A stretch of DNA of 39,300 nucleotides from Streptosporangiales bacterium (GCA_009379955.1 WHST01000057.1:1-39300); one strand, 5' to 3'; counted from the stretch's first letter, positions 22,700-31,088 are shown. Numbers and translations: made by a program. The notes: generated by a model not told the origin, from the letters alone.

Positions 22700-23383
22700 A
22701 TGGTGAGCGCGACCGACACGAGGCGAGTCGAGAGACATTCCGCGGGCACTCGTAGGCGGGTGCACCGCGAGCGGCGCGCGACTCTCCTGATCTGCGCGGC
22801 GACGACGCTCGTCCTGGCGTGCGTCGTGACGGTCTTCCTTTGGGGCAGGGCCCGGGTATCGGACGACGGTTCGGTCCTGCCGGATCCGATGTCCAGTGTC
22901 GGCACTGGAAGCCCTCCATGGCCGGTACCGGTCGATCCGGTGTCCGGTGCAGGAGCGGCCGGGCTGACGACGTCGCGGACCGAGGGCACCGGCAGTCACC
23001 TCCACGCACACCTCGCCGTCATCGTCGACGGTGAAGCCGTGACGGTACCGGCCGGCATCGGTGTCGACAGGTCACGAGGCGCGTTTGCCGAGCTACACAC
23101 CCACGACGACAGCGGGCTGCTGCACCTCCAGTCGTCGACCCAGAACAAGCGCTACATACTGGCGCAACTCTTTCGAGTCTGGCAGGTCCGCCTGGACGAG
23201 ACCGGCGTTGGAGGTCTCGACGACGAGAACGGCAAGATCCTGCGCGCATACGTCGACGGCAGGGAAGTCGTGGGCAATCCGGCCGGGATCGAGCTCATGC
23301 CTCGCCAGCAGATCGCTCTGGTGTACGGACCTGCCGACGTCACCGTCAGGCCACCCATGTACACCTTCGCGCCAGGCGACTGA
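22700..23383 (+). CDS. Single-pass membrane protein with His-rich extracytoplasmic domain, unknown family
   Basis: A 227-residue protein: basic N-terminus, one membrane helix (about 29-49), a Pro/Gly linker, and an exported domain from about residue 90. The domain holds GSHLHAHLAVIVDGEAVTVPAGIGVD, then AELHTHDDSGLLHLQSS, then FRVWQVRLDETGVG and QQIALVYGP. The closely spaced histidines (HLHAHL and HTHD) look like a metal site, but I do not know a named function for this family. The start may be GTG at 22697, ATG at 22700 or GTG at 22703, all after GAAGGG. It converges on ccdA2, and metal- or redox-related neighbours fit a role in the envelope. Confidence 0.68.
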   Translation: MVSATDTRRVERHSAGTRRRVHRERRATLLICAATTLVLACVVTVFLWGRARVSDDGSVLPDPMSSVGTGSPPWPVPVDPVSGAGAAGLTTSRTEGTGSHLHAHLAVIVDGEAVTVPAGIGVDRSRGAFAELHTHDDSGLLHLQSSTQNKRYILAQLFRVWQVRLDETGVGGLDDENGKILRAYVDGREVVGNPAGIELMPRQQIALVYGPADVTVRPPMYTFAPGD

Positions 23384-23397
23384 GCGACGCTCCGTGT

Positions 23398-23422
23398 CCG
23401 CACCGATCCTCCGGCCGTGCGG
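23398..23422. terminator. Possible weak terminator between convergent genes
   Basis: CCGCAC and GTGCGG are inverted with a 13-base loop, 15 bases after the stop at 23383. The rest of 23384-23502 shows nothing else. Confidence 0.3.
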
Positions 23423-23502
23423 GTCCATGCCCTGAGTCCCACTCGAACGGCAGCTCGCCTCGGGTACTTGACGCGTGCGCCGAGCCGAGGAGGTCCAGGA
23501 GC

Positions 23503-24318
23503 TCACAGAGGCGGTTGCCAACCGGCGAGCCATGGTTGCATCCGGGCGATGAGGCCCGCCCACACCCCGGTGACCTGGAGGATTCCGACCGCGACGAGGA
23601 GCAGCCCGCCGGTGCGCATGACGGCCCGAGCGTGGCGGCGTGCGATCGTGAAGACGCCGAACGCACGGTTCACGCCGAGCGCGGCGAGCAGAAACGGGAT
23701 GCCGAGGCCGAGGCTGTAGGCGAAGGACAGTGCGGCGCCACGACCGGCACCGCCGGTGCTGGTCGACAGTGCCAGGACCGCCGCAAGCGTCGGTCCGATG
23801 CACGGCGTCCAGCCCACGCCGAACAGGACCCCCAACAGGGGAGCACCCGCGACGCCCAGTCGAGCCCGGTAGCCGAGCTGGATCGTCCGCCCAGCGAATG
23901 GGAGCCCACGCAAGGCCCCGGCGAACATGAGGCCCATGGCGATGGTGAGGACGCCGAGAACGCGGTAGACGGCGGTCTGGTGCGCGAGCAGCACGGTACC
24001 GATCGCGCCGAACGCAGCGCCGTAGCTGGTGAAGACGGCGGCGAAGCCGAGCACGAACAACGCGGTACCGATCACCGTACGACCGGGGCGGAGCGTACAG
24101 GCGCGAGTGGCCGTGGAGGTCGGTCGCCGCGGCGATTCCTGTCCATCATAGTGCGCCTCCGCGCCCGCGCTTCCGGTGACGTAGGCGAGGTAACCCGGTA
24201 CCAGCGGCAGGCAGCACGGACTGAGGAACGACACCACACCCGCCGCCACGGCAACGGGGATGGCGAGCAGCAACGGCCCGAAGACGACCAGGTCACCGGG
24301 ACCACCGGCCATCGTCAT
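23503..24318 (-). CDS. ccdA: Cytochrome c biogenesis protein CcdA, copy 2
   Basis: The protein is 271 residues, the same length as ccdA1, and nearly identical over the membrane helices, including [14 protein letters not shown] and [14 protein letters not shown]. By eye the 5' part of the gene is about 95% identical in DNA and the middle about 85%, mostly at third codon positions; the hydrophilic loop between helices 1 and 2 differs most. It transfers electrons from cytosolic thioredoxin to extracytoplasmic TlpA-type partners. The start overlaps tlpA2 by 4 bases, as in copy 1. The pair is on the opposite strand to the first pair, 22 kb away. Confidence 0.93.
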   Translation of the reverse strand: MTMAGGPGDLVVFGPLLLAIPVAVAAGVVSFLSPCCLPLVPGYLAYVTGSAGAEAHYDGQESPRRPTSTATRACTLRPGRTVIGTALFVLGFAAVFTSYGAAFGAIGTVLLAHQTAVYRVLGVLTIAMGLMFAGALRGLPFAGRTIQLGYRARLGVAGAPLLGVLFGVGWTPCIGPTLAAVLALSTSTGGAGRGAALSFAYSLGLGIPFLLAALGVNRAFGVFTIARRHARAVMRTGGLLLVAVGILQVTGVWAGLIARMQPWLAGWQPPL

Positions 24319-24968
24319 CCGGGTCTGCTCGCTTCCGAGGTGGCCGGACGAGCGCGGTGTTCGGCGACGACGTCGTCGACCAGTCCACGGAGCTGCCCGT
24401 AGGTGACCCGTCCGATCACCCGGGCGGCGATCCGGCCGTCCCGGTCGACCACGACGGTGCTGGGCACGGCACTGGCCGGGACGATGCCCTCGAAGGCAAG
24501 GTGGATCTTGCCCTGCGGATCACTCAGGCTCGGGTACGGGATGCCGAACTCGCGGTCGAACTCCCGCGCCGCGACCAGGCTGTCCCGGGTGTCGATGCCG
24601 ACGAACCGCACGCCGGCGCGGCGCGTCTCCCGCGCCACCCGAGCCAGGTCCGGCGCCTCCTCCTGACACGGGAGACACCACGAGCCCCACACGTTCACCA
24701 CGACCACGTGACCGCGTAGATCGGTCATGCTCAGCCGACCACCGTCGAGCGTGGCGCCGGTCACCGCCGGCACGGGCGGCCGACGCCCCGTCGAGAACCG
24801 CGTCTCACCGGTCACGACAGGGTTCTCGGAGGACCGTCGGGCCACCCGCTCGCCCGGCTCACCGGACCAAGTCGATCCCCTGACCCACGTCGCACCTGCC
24901 GCACCGACCGCCAGGACTGCCACGACGACCAGCACGAGCCGCCATCGGGCCACTCTGGGCACGGTCAT
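24315..24968 (-). CDS. TlpA/ResA-type membrane-anchored thioredoxin-like protein, copy 2
   Basis: A 217-residue protein with an N-terminal anchor (about 10-28) and a thioredoxin fold. The motif W97-C98-L-P-C101 is at the same position as in copy 1, and the AVPSTVVVD cis-Pro region, GIDTRD and [15 protein letters not shown] are conserved with it. It is expected to reduce apocytochrome c or another exported substrate and to be recharged by CcdA2. The start is fixed by equal length with copy 1. The dyad at 25047-25063 lies 79 bases upstream. It is divergent from tlpA3-resB-ccsB2. Confidence 0.9.
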   Translation of the reverse strand: MTVPRVARWRLVLVVVAVLAVGAAGATWVRGSTWSGEPGERVARRSSENPVVTGETRFSTGRRPPVPAVTGATLDGGRLSMTDLRGHVVVVNVWGSWCLPCQEEAPDLARVARETRRAGVRFVGIDTRDSLVAAREFDREFGIPYPSLSDPQGKIHLAFEGIVPASAVPSTVVVDRDGRIAARVIGRVTYGQLRGLVDDVVAEHRARPATSEASRPG

Positions 24969-25046
24969 CGGACCGGCCAGCTGTCATGCCGCGAACAGAG
25001 CACGATGCCTCCACGCATGCGAGCTGACCGACCAACAGGATCCAAA

Positions 25047-25063
25047 TACTAAGTATTGTAGTT
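25047..25063 (-). promoter_or_regulatory. BlaI-type dyad (TACTA-N7-TAGTT) upstream of tlpA2-ccdA2
   Basis: TACTA and TAGTT are 7 bases apart. The distance to the tlpA2 start (79 bases) is like that of the dyad before tlpA1 (72 bases), so the promoter architecture was duplicated or kept with the genes. Confidence 0.6.
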
Positions 25064-25216
25064 GTTGCCTCCGACGTCTCGGCAGACCCCTTCATCGATC
25101 CGCACGAGGCGTGGTCTGGATCGCCATCGGATCGCACCCCGGCATGCGCTCTGGCAGTACGCGCCGCTTCGAAAGGCCCGATAGGGGCGCCCTCGTGGGT
25201 ACATCGCCCGCCCATC

Positions 25217-25234
25217 AACTACATTGCTTAGTAT
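25217..25234 (+). promoter_or_regulatory. BlaI-type dyad (AACTA-N7-TAGTA) upstream of tlpA3-resB-ccsB2
   Basis: AACTA and TAGTA are 7 bases apart, and TAGTAT (25229-25234) is a good -10 hexamer, exactly as before tlpA1. The tlpA3 start is 53 bases downstream. Confidence 0.62.
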
Positions 25235-25286
25235 CGACTGTGTTCGCGGGGAGCTCTCGAGGGATGATGCTGACGAATGTTCGCCC

Positions 25287-25865
25287 ATGGCCCGTAGGGC
25301 GCGGCTCGCGCTCGCCGGCGTGGCCTGTGGCGTACTGATCGCAGCGGCAGGTTGCGGAGGCGCGGGCGGGGCGAGCACGTCGGACAATCAGCGGTACATA
25401 GCAGGGTCCGGCCAGGTGGATGTCGTCTCGCCAGAGAAGCGTTCGCCGGCGCCGATCCTCGTCGGTAAGACGTTGGAGGGCGCGCAGTTGAGTACGGCGT
25501 CGTACCGCGGCAAGGTCGTCGTTCTGAACTGGTGGGCGTCGTGGTGCCCGCCGTGCCGGGCGGAGGCACCGGCGCTGCGGGCCGTCTACGCGAAGACGAA
25601 AGCCGATGGCGTGCGGTTCGTCGGCGTCAACTTCAAGGACAACCGCACCAACGCCGTCCTCTTCGAGCGCGAGTTCGACGTCACCTACCCGAGCATCTAC
25701 GACCAGCCTGGCGAGACCGCGCTCGCCTTTCGCGGCCAGCTGCCACCGGCCGCCGTGCCCAGCACGATCGTGATCGACCGGAACGGACGAGTGGCTGCAC
25801 GGATCATCGGCCAGACGAACTACACCGGCCTGCTCGACGTGGTGCGGCAGGTCGCCGATGAGTGA
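25287..25865 (+). CDS. TlpA/ResA-type thioredoxin lipoprotein, copy 3 (CcsX role)
   Basis: A 192-residue lipoprotein with a signal peptide ending AAAGC (Cys23) and a thioredoxin domain with the active site W86-C87-P-P-C90, GVNFKD and AVPSTIVIDRNGR. This copy heads the System II cytochrome c maturation operon, so it is the likely CcsX/ResA that reduces the CxxCH cysteines before haem attachment. It lacks an adjacent ccdA, so ccdA2 across the divergent promoter, or ccdA1 or ccdA3, probably supplies electrons. The stop overlaps resB by 8 bases. The ATG at 25287 has no strong ribosome site. Confidence 0.9.
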   Translation: MARRARLALAGVACGVLIAAAGCGGAGGASTSDNQRYIAGSGQVDVVSPEKRSPAPILVGKTLEGAQLSTASYRGKVVVLNWWASWCPPCRAEAPALRAVYAKTKADGVRFVGVNFKDNRTNAVLFEREFDVTYPSIYDQPGETALAFRGQLPPAAVPSTIVIDRNGRVAARIIGQTNYTGLLDVVRQVADE

Positions 25866-27522
25866 ACGACCCTCCGAAAGCGGTCAGGCGACGACGGCCT
25901 CCCCCGACCCGGTGATCGAATATGAGTCCGACCTGGGGACGACACCGGTGGAGCCGACACCGCTGAGGCCCCGCGGCGGCGGTCTGACCGGTACGGTGCG
26001 TTGGGGGTGGCGGCAGCTCACCTCGATGCGTACCGCCCTCGTCTTGCTGTTCCTGCTCGCCTTGGCGGCGATCCCCGGGTCGCTGGTCCCTCAACGCACG
26101 GTGAACCCGGGACGGGTCGCGCAGTACTTCGTCGACAACCCGGACCTCGCTCCGTTCCTGGACACGTTGTCCGCGTTCGACGTGTTCGGCTCGCCGTGGT
26201 TCGCGGCGATCTACCTGCTGCTGTTCCTCTCGCTGGTCGGGTGCATCGTGCCCCGTACCCGCGCACACCTCAGGCAGATGCGGGCACGGCCGCCAGCGCC
26301 GCCGCGTCACTTCGACCGGCTGCCGCACACCAGGTGTATCGAGGTCGAGGCGACGACGCCTGGCGAGGCGGTGGAGGCGGCGCGGGCGCTGCTGCGGGCG
26401 CGGCGATTCCGGGTCGACGTCTTCGCGGGTGACCAACCCGCGGTCGCTGCGGAGAGGGGGTACCTGCGTGAGACGGGCAACCTGCTGTTCCACCTCGCAC
26501 TACTGGTGTTGCTGCTCGCCGTCGCGGTCGGATCACTGTTCGGCTATCGCGGCAACGTTCTCGTCACCGAGGGCGATGGGTTCGCCAACGCGGTCATCGC
26601 GTACGACTCCATACAGAAGGGCAGACTCTTCCAGGACACCCGGATGGCGCCGTTCACCGTGACACTCGACGAGTTCCGCGCGTCGTACGTGGCAACCGGC
26701 GAGGGCCGCGGCACCCCGGAACGGTTCGACGCGTATGTCAGATATCGGGAGCGGCCGGATGCGCCTACCAGGCGGTACGACCTGCGGGTCAACGCGCCAC
26801 TCGCCATGGACGGCACCAGCGTCTACCTGCTCGGCCACGGCTACTCTCCAGAGTTCACCGTCCGCGACGGCAAGGGCAACGTCGTCTATACCGGTGCTGC
26901 ACCGTTCGTCCCGCAGGAGACCCAGACGTTCGTGTCCAAGGGCGTGGTCAAGGCGGTCTCGGCCGAACCTCAGATGGGCTTCGAGATGTTCTTCCTGCCG
27001 ACGTTCAAGGTGACCAAGCGCGGGCCGACGTCCGCGTTCCCGGCGCCCCTCGACCCCGTCGTGCTGATGGTCGCATACGAGGGCGACCTCGGTGTCGACG
27101 ACGGCACGGCGCAGTCGGTGTTCACGCTCGACACCACCAAGATGACGCAGGTGCGGCTGCCGCAGCAGAGTCAGCTGATGCGGCCCGGGCAGACCGCCGA
27201 ACTGCCCGGTGAGCGCGGCAGCGTGGAGTTCACTGGCCTGAAGGAGTACGCGACCCTCCAGGTCAACCGCGACCCGGGCAAGGGCCCCGCACTGGCCAGC
27301 ACGGCGGTCGCGATCGGTGCGCTCCTGCTGTCACTGTTCATCCGGCGCCGCAGGGTATGGGTACGGGCCAGCACGGGTGCGACCGGACACGTTGTCGTGG
27401 AGTTCGGTGGGTTGCATCGCAGCGAGGGCGACCGTGCGTTCACCACCGAGTTCACGAACCTCGTCGAGGCGATGCGCACGAGGCTGTCCGCATCGCGCGG
27501 AGCCACAGAAGGGAAGCAGTGA
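25858..27522 (+). CDS. resB: Cytochrome c biogenesis protein ResB (Ccs1)
   Basis: A 554-residue membrane protein with the ResB layout. A hydrophilic N-terminus precedes membrane helices at about 57-75 (TALVLLFLLALAAIPGSLVPQ), 115-135 (PWFAAIYLLLFLSLVGCIVPRT) and 205-225 (LLFHLALLVLLLAVAVGSLFGY), followed by a large extracytoplasmic domain and a final helix at about 480-495. Its sequence SLVPQRTVNP and GCIVPRTRAH are typical of ResB. With CcsB it forms the haem exporter and cytochrome c synthase of System II. It overlaps tlpA3 by 8 bases and is followed by ccsB2 after 4 bases, so this is one operon under the dyad at 25217. Confidence 0.93.
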   Translation: MSERPSESGQATTASPDPVIEYESDLGTTPVEPTPLRPRGGGLTGTVRWGWRQLTSMRTALVLLFLLALAAIPGSLVPQRTVNPGRVAQYFVDNPDLAPFLDTLSAFDVFGSPWFAAIYLLLFLSLVGCIVPRTRAHLRQMRARPPAPPRHFDRLPHTRCIEVEATTPGEAVEAARALLRARRFRVDVFAGDQPAVAAERGYLRETGNLLFHLALLVLLLAVAVGSLFGYRGNVLVTEGDGFANAVIAYDSIQKGRLFQDTRMAPFTVTLDEFRASYVATGEGRGTPERFDAYVRYRERPDAPTRRYDLRVNAPLAMDGTSVYLLGHGYSPEFTVRDGKGNVVYTGAAPFVPQETQTFVSKGVVKAVSAEPQMGFEMFFLPTFKVTKRGPTSAFPAPLDPVVLMVAYEGDLGVDDGTAQSVFTLDTTKMTQVRLPQQSQLMRPGQTAELPGERGSVEFTGLKEYATLQVNRDPGKGPALASTAVAIGALLLSLFIRRRRVWVRASTGATGHVVVEFGGLHRSEGDRAFTTEFTNLVEAMRTRLSASRGATEGKQ

Positions 27523-27526
27523 CCAC

Positions 27527-28521
27527 ATGACCTCGGACACCTACGCCGGCTACTCCCACTTCCTGATGGACGCCACGATCGTCTGCTACTCGATCGCGAT
27601 GCTGGCGTACGTGATGGAGATGCTGACCGCCAGGGTTGCGTCATCGGTGAGCCGCTCGGCGAAGACGCCGGCACTCGTCGGCGCGGCGAGCTCGCCCGCT
27701 CCAGCCGAGGCCCCCAGCAGTACAGCGGACGAAGGCGATCCGGCCGCCGAGGGTCCCGGTGTGAGCGCACTGCTCTTCGGTCGTGCGGCAGTCGTGTCAC
27801 CGTCGTTGGCTGGCTGTTGCACCTCGCCCAGATCGTGACCCGTGGCATGGCCACCGACCGGTGGCCGTGGGGCAACATGTACGAGTTCACCTCGGCGATC
27901 TGCTTCATGGCGGTGACGGTGTTCCTCGGCCTCCTGATCCGTCACCAGGTGCGGTTCCTCGGCCTCTACGTGCTCGCGGTCGTGGAGCTCGGTCTCGGTG
28001 TCGCCGGAGTCCTGCTGTACACGTCCGCGGGTCCGCTCGTGCCCGCGCTGGACTCGTACTGGATCGCGATCCACGTGACCGCCGCCATCGTGGCCGTCGG
28101 CCTGTTCGCAGTCGGCGCGGTGCTCTCGGCGCTCTATCTGTTCGCCGAGCGGTACCAGCGGAGGCTCGCCGCGGGCGCGCCCACAGGATCGGCCGGTCTG
28201 CTGCACCTGATCCCGGCCGGCGATGTGCTCGACTCGCTCGCCTACCGGGTGATCGCGGTCGCGTTCCCGATCTGGACCTTCGCGGTCGTCGCCGGCGCGA
28301 TCTGGGCGGAGGCGGCATGGGGACGATACTGGGGGTGGGACCCGAAGGAGACCTGGTCGTTCATCGTCTGGGTCTGCTACGCCGCCTACCTGCATGCCCG
28401 TGTCACCGCCGGATGGCGTGGGCGCAGAGCCGCGATCATCGCCCTGGCCGGGCTCACCGCGATCCTCGTCAACTTCTTCGTCGTCAACATCTGGATCGTC
28501 GGCCTGCACTCCTACGCGTGA
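27527..28521 (+). pseudogene. ccsB: ccsB copy 2 with a one-base frameshift (full length otherwise)
   Basis: CcsB (CcsA/ResC family) carries haem to the outside and, with ResB, ligates it to apocytochrome c. The ATG at 27527 opens SHFLMDATIVCYSIAMLAY in one frame to GRAAV near 27793. The family then expects VVTVVGWLLHLAQ, but the sequence continues as RVTVVGWLLHLAQIVTRGMATDRWPW in another frame, so one base seems missing between about 27792 and 27803. The rest is intact and includes WGRYWGWDPKETW, the haem-binding WWD signature, and ends at 28521. It may be a real lesion, programmed or an assembly error. The other ccsB copy in the window is truncated before this domain. Confidence 0.82.
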
Positions 28522-28602
28522 AGCGACGACTCGGGGAGGTGGAACGCGTCCGCTCCGGCGGCGACGGATCCGACCTGCAGGATGCCGAGCGGTCAGGTCC
28601 GG

Positions 28603-28632
28603 TAGCATCGATATATGAACAGACCTTCAGAT
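28603..28632 (+). promoter_or_regulatory. Leaderless promoter and SmtB/ArsR-type operator at the arsR start
   Basis: TAGCAT (28603-28608) stands 6 bases before the ATG at 28615. From the start codon on, ATGAACAG-ACC-TTCAGAT (28615-28632) is the imperfect inverted repeat of the SmtB/ZiaR operator class, nearly the same as the cyanobacterial smt site as I remember it. The repressor would sit over the transcription start and the first codons. Confidence 0.6.
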
Positions 28633-29022
28633 GAACGGGTCAGTGCGGTCGATACGTGTGCCGTGCGGGTCGTCGACGCCGAACAGGTGGCGGCCGTGTC
28701 TGCCCGGATGCCGGCCGACGGCGACGTGGCCGACACGGCGGACGTGTTCGGTCTGCTCGCCGATCCGGGTCGTCTCCGGCTGCTCGTCGCGCTCCTCGAC
28801 GGGGAGCTGTGCGTGTGCGACCTGGCCGCGGTGACCGGTTTGAGCGAGTCGTCGGTGTCGCATGCGCTGCGGCTGCTGAGAGCGCATCGAGTGGTGTCGG
28901 TGCGGCGCTCCGGTCGGATGGCGTACTACCGGTTGGACGACGCGCACGTGCGGATGCTGCTCGACCTGGCGATGGCGCACACCGAGCACACCGACGCGGT
29001 CCACCCGGAACGGGACAGCTGA
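28615..29022 (+). CDS. ArsR/SmtB-family metal-sensing repressor (Zn/Cd type)
   Basis: A 135-residue winged-helix repressor. ELCVCDLAAVTGLSESSVSHALRLLR forms the recognition region. Two sets of metal ligands can be seen. The C-terminal helix has Asp109, His111, His122 and His125, the exact spacing of the alpha-5 Zn/Co site of CzrA and SmtB. The N-terminal Cys15 and Cys66/Cys68 in ELCVCDL resemble the alpha-3N site of CadC. So it may have both types, sensing Zn(II), Cd(II) or Co(II). It abuts the CDF exporter gene (ATG directly after the stop), which it probably represses. The start is fixed by the leaderless promoter. It is 93 bases after ccsB2. Confidence 0.9.
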   Translation: MNRPSDERVSAVDTCAVRVVDAEQVAAVSARMPADGDVADTADVFGLLADPGRLRLLVALLDGELCVCDLAAVTGLSESSVSHALRLLRAHRVVSVRRSGRMAYYRLDDAHVRMLLDLAMAHTEHTDAVHPERDS

Positions 29023-29937
29023 ATGGGCCACGGACACGACCACGGCGCCTCGGCGACCGGTCACGCGGGCGGGCGGCACCGGTGGCGGCTCGCCGCCGCG
29101 TTCGCACTCATCGCCTCGTTCTTCGTCGTCGAGCTGGTCTACGGGCTGCTGTCAGGATCGCTGGCGCTGCTCTCCGACGCCGGCCACATAGCCGCCGACG
29201 TGGTCACCCTCGCCGCGGCGCTGGTGGCGACCCGGATCGCCACCCGGCGCGACAGCACCGGCCGACGCACCTACGGCTCGTACCGGGCCGAGATCTTCGC
29301 CTCGCTGCTCGCCGTGCTCGTCATGGTCGGCGTCGCGGTGTACATCGTCATCGAGGCGTTACGCCGCATCGGGGGCGACGCCGAGGTCGCCTTCGGACCC
29401 ATGCTCGTCGTCGGATCCATCGGTCTGGTCGTCAACGTCGCCGCCTTGCTGCTCCTGCGTTCCGGCGCCAGCGAGAGCCTCAACGTCAAGGGCGCCTACC
29501 TCGAGGTGGTCGCCGATACGGCCGGGTCGGTCGGTGTCATCGTCGCCGGCGTGCTGGTCTCGCTCACCGGTCAACCGGTGTGGGACACCCTGGTCGCGCT
29601 CGCGATCGGCGTGTTCGTGGTCGTCCGCGCCGTCATGCTGGGACGCCAGGTGTTCGCGGTGCTCGGCCAACACGCGCCAGAAGGGATGGACGTCGACGGC
29701 GTGGCCAGTGATCTGGCTGACGTGACGGGTGTGCAGGACGTCCACGACCTGCACCTGTGGACGTTGACGTCCGGCATGAATGTCGCGACCGCCCACCTGG
29801 TCGCCGACGACCGGGCGAACACGCACGCCGTCCTCGACCAGGCCCGCCAGGTGCTGCGAGAACGCCACGGCGTCGCACACGCCACACTGCAGGTCGAGCC
29901 ACTCGACCACACCGGCTGCGACGAGCTCAACTGGTGA
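29023..29937 (+). CDS. Cation diffusion facilitator (CDF) metal exporter, copy 1
   Basis: A 304-residue proton/metal antiporter. The N-terminus has MGHGHDHG and further His. Six membrane helices follow, with the transport site in helix 2 SDAGHIAADV (H55, D59). In helix 5 the usual HxxxD is ExxxD: GAYLEVVADTAGS (E161, D165), and helix 2 has Asp52 in front. The cytoplasmic C-terminal domain has HDLHLWTLTSGMNVATAHL, the ferredoxin-like CDF fold. Zn(II) or Cd(II) export is likely, given the upstream sensor. The gene overlaps ctaG by 4 bases. Confidence 0.9.
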   Translation: MGHGHDHGASATGHAGGRHRWRLAAAFALIASFFVVELVYGLLSGSLALLSDAGHIAADVVTLAAALVATRIATRRDSTGRRTYGSYRAEIFASLLAVLVMVGVAVYIVIEALRRIGGDAEVAFGPMLVVGSIGLVVNVAALLLLRSGASESLNVKGAYLEVVADTAGSVGVIVAGVLVSLTGQPVWDTLVALAIGVFVVVRAVMLGRQVFAVLGQHAPEGMDVDGVASDLADVTGVQDVHDLHLWTLTSGMNVATAHLVADDRANTHAVLDQARQVLRERHGVAHATLQVEPLDHTGCDELNW

Positions 29938-31088
29938 CTCCACCGGGACTCGTGCTCGCGCACGGCGGCGACCAGCCGTTGCCGCCGCTGACGATCGACA
30001 TGGTGTTCACCAGCTGGGCGGCCGAGCCCGTCGTGCTCATCGCCCTGGTCGTCGCGGCGCTTCTGTACGGGTGGGGCGTGTACCGCCTCCACCGACGCGG
30101 CGTGACCTGGAGCCGGTGGCGCAGCCTGTTCTGGCTCGCCGGCCTCACCGTGATCTTCACGGCGACGTCGAGCAGCGTCGGCGTCTATGACACGACGCTG
30201 TTCAGCGTGCACACGGTCCAGCACATGATGTTGCAGATGTTCGCGCCCGTCCCGCTGGCGCTCGCGGCGCCGGTCACGCTGGCGCTGCGGGCTCTGCCCA
30301 CCGGAGGCCGGAAAGCCCTGGTCACGGTGCTGCACTCGCGCGTGGCCCGCGTGGTCACGCACCCGCTCGTCGCGTTCGCGCTGTTCGTGACCGCGACGTT
30401 CGGGCTCTACTACACACCTCTGTACGAGGCGACCCTGCGGTACGAGTGGCTGCACAACCTCAACCACGTGCACTTCATCGTGTTGGGCTGCCTGCTGTAC
30501 TTCACCCTGCTGGGCCTGGACCCCCTGCCCAACCCGCTGCCGTTCATCCACCGGTTCCTGCTGATCATCTTCGCCGGCGTGTCCCACGTCGTGCTCGGCA
30601 TCCCGATCATGATGGGAGGACAGGTCTTCGCCGAGGACTTCTACCGCGACCTCGGACGCACCTGGGGACCCACCCTGATCGCCGACCAACAGACCGGCGG
30701 CGCGATCCTGTGGGCCCTCGGCGACGTCACCGTCATGCTCTTCCTCCTTGGCTTCCTCGCCCAGTGGGTCCGCTCCGACGTCCGCGACGCTCGCCGCATC
30801 GACCGCCACCTCGACCGCACCTACGGCGACGCCGAAACCCTCCCACCCTGGTGGCAGCATACTGACGCCGGCCGACAGGCGGAGGGCGTGGGTTCTCAGG
30901 ACCGGGACCCTTGCCGGGCCTCACCCCCCTGGACCACGCTGACCAGACCGTCCGTGCATGATGCGCCCGACGACGGAGAACGACGCGGAGCCACCTTCCA
31001 GAGCACTCGTCGGTGGGCGCCGAGGTATCCGATCCCGCACCGTCACCATCGCACGGACAACAGGCGCAAGGTAGAAGTAATGGGTTAG
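29934..31088 (+). CDS. ctaG: CtaG-type cytochrome c oxidase assembly membrane protein with unusual C-terminal tail
   Basis: The N-terminal 300 residues form a caa3-type CtaG domain of about seven membrane helices. Conserved features are TSWAAEPVVL, FSVHTVQHMMLQMFAPVPLALAAP, YEWLHNLNHVHFIVLGCLLYF and PADQQTGG-like ADQQTGGAILWALGDV. These His-rich segments are thought to pass copper to the oxidase Cu(B) site. The GTG at 29934 overlaps the CDF stop by 4 bases. After LPPWWQ (about residue 307) a further 80 residues, rich in Arg, Pro and His, match nothing I know; the frame may have run on past its native stop. The final stop codon lies inside a strong hairpin, which suggests that this end is real or at least that transcription ends there. 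Confidence 0.85.
   Translation: MTPPGLVLAHGGDQPLPPLTIDMVFTSWAAEPVVLIALVVAALLYGWGVYRLHRRGVTWSRWRSLFWLAGLTVIFTATSSSVGVYDTTLFSVHTVQHMMLQMFAPVPLALAAPVTLALRALPTGGRKALVTVLHSRVARVVTHPLVAFALFVTATFGLYYTPLYEATLRYEWLHNLNHVHFIVLGCLLYFTLLGLDPLPNPLPFIHRFLLIIFAGVSHVVLGIPIMMGGQVFAEDFYRDLGRTWGPTLIADQQTGGAILWALGDVTVMLFLLGFLAQWVRSDVRDARRIDRHLDRTYGDAETLPPWWQHTDAGRQAEGVGSQDRDPCRASPPWTTLTRPSVHDAPDDGERRGATFQSTRRWAPRYPIPHRHHRTDNRRKVEVMG

Larger units (their letters stand above)
24969..25286. other. Divergent intergenic region with two BlaI-type dyads
   Basis: This 318-base stretch between tlpA2 (minus) and tlpA3 (plus) has no gene I can support. It holds one dyad near each end (25047-25063 and 25217-25233), each about 50-80 bases from the neighbouring start, and otherwise nothing recognisable. 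Confidence 0.6.
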
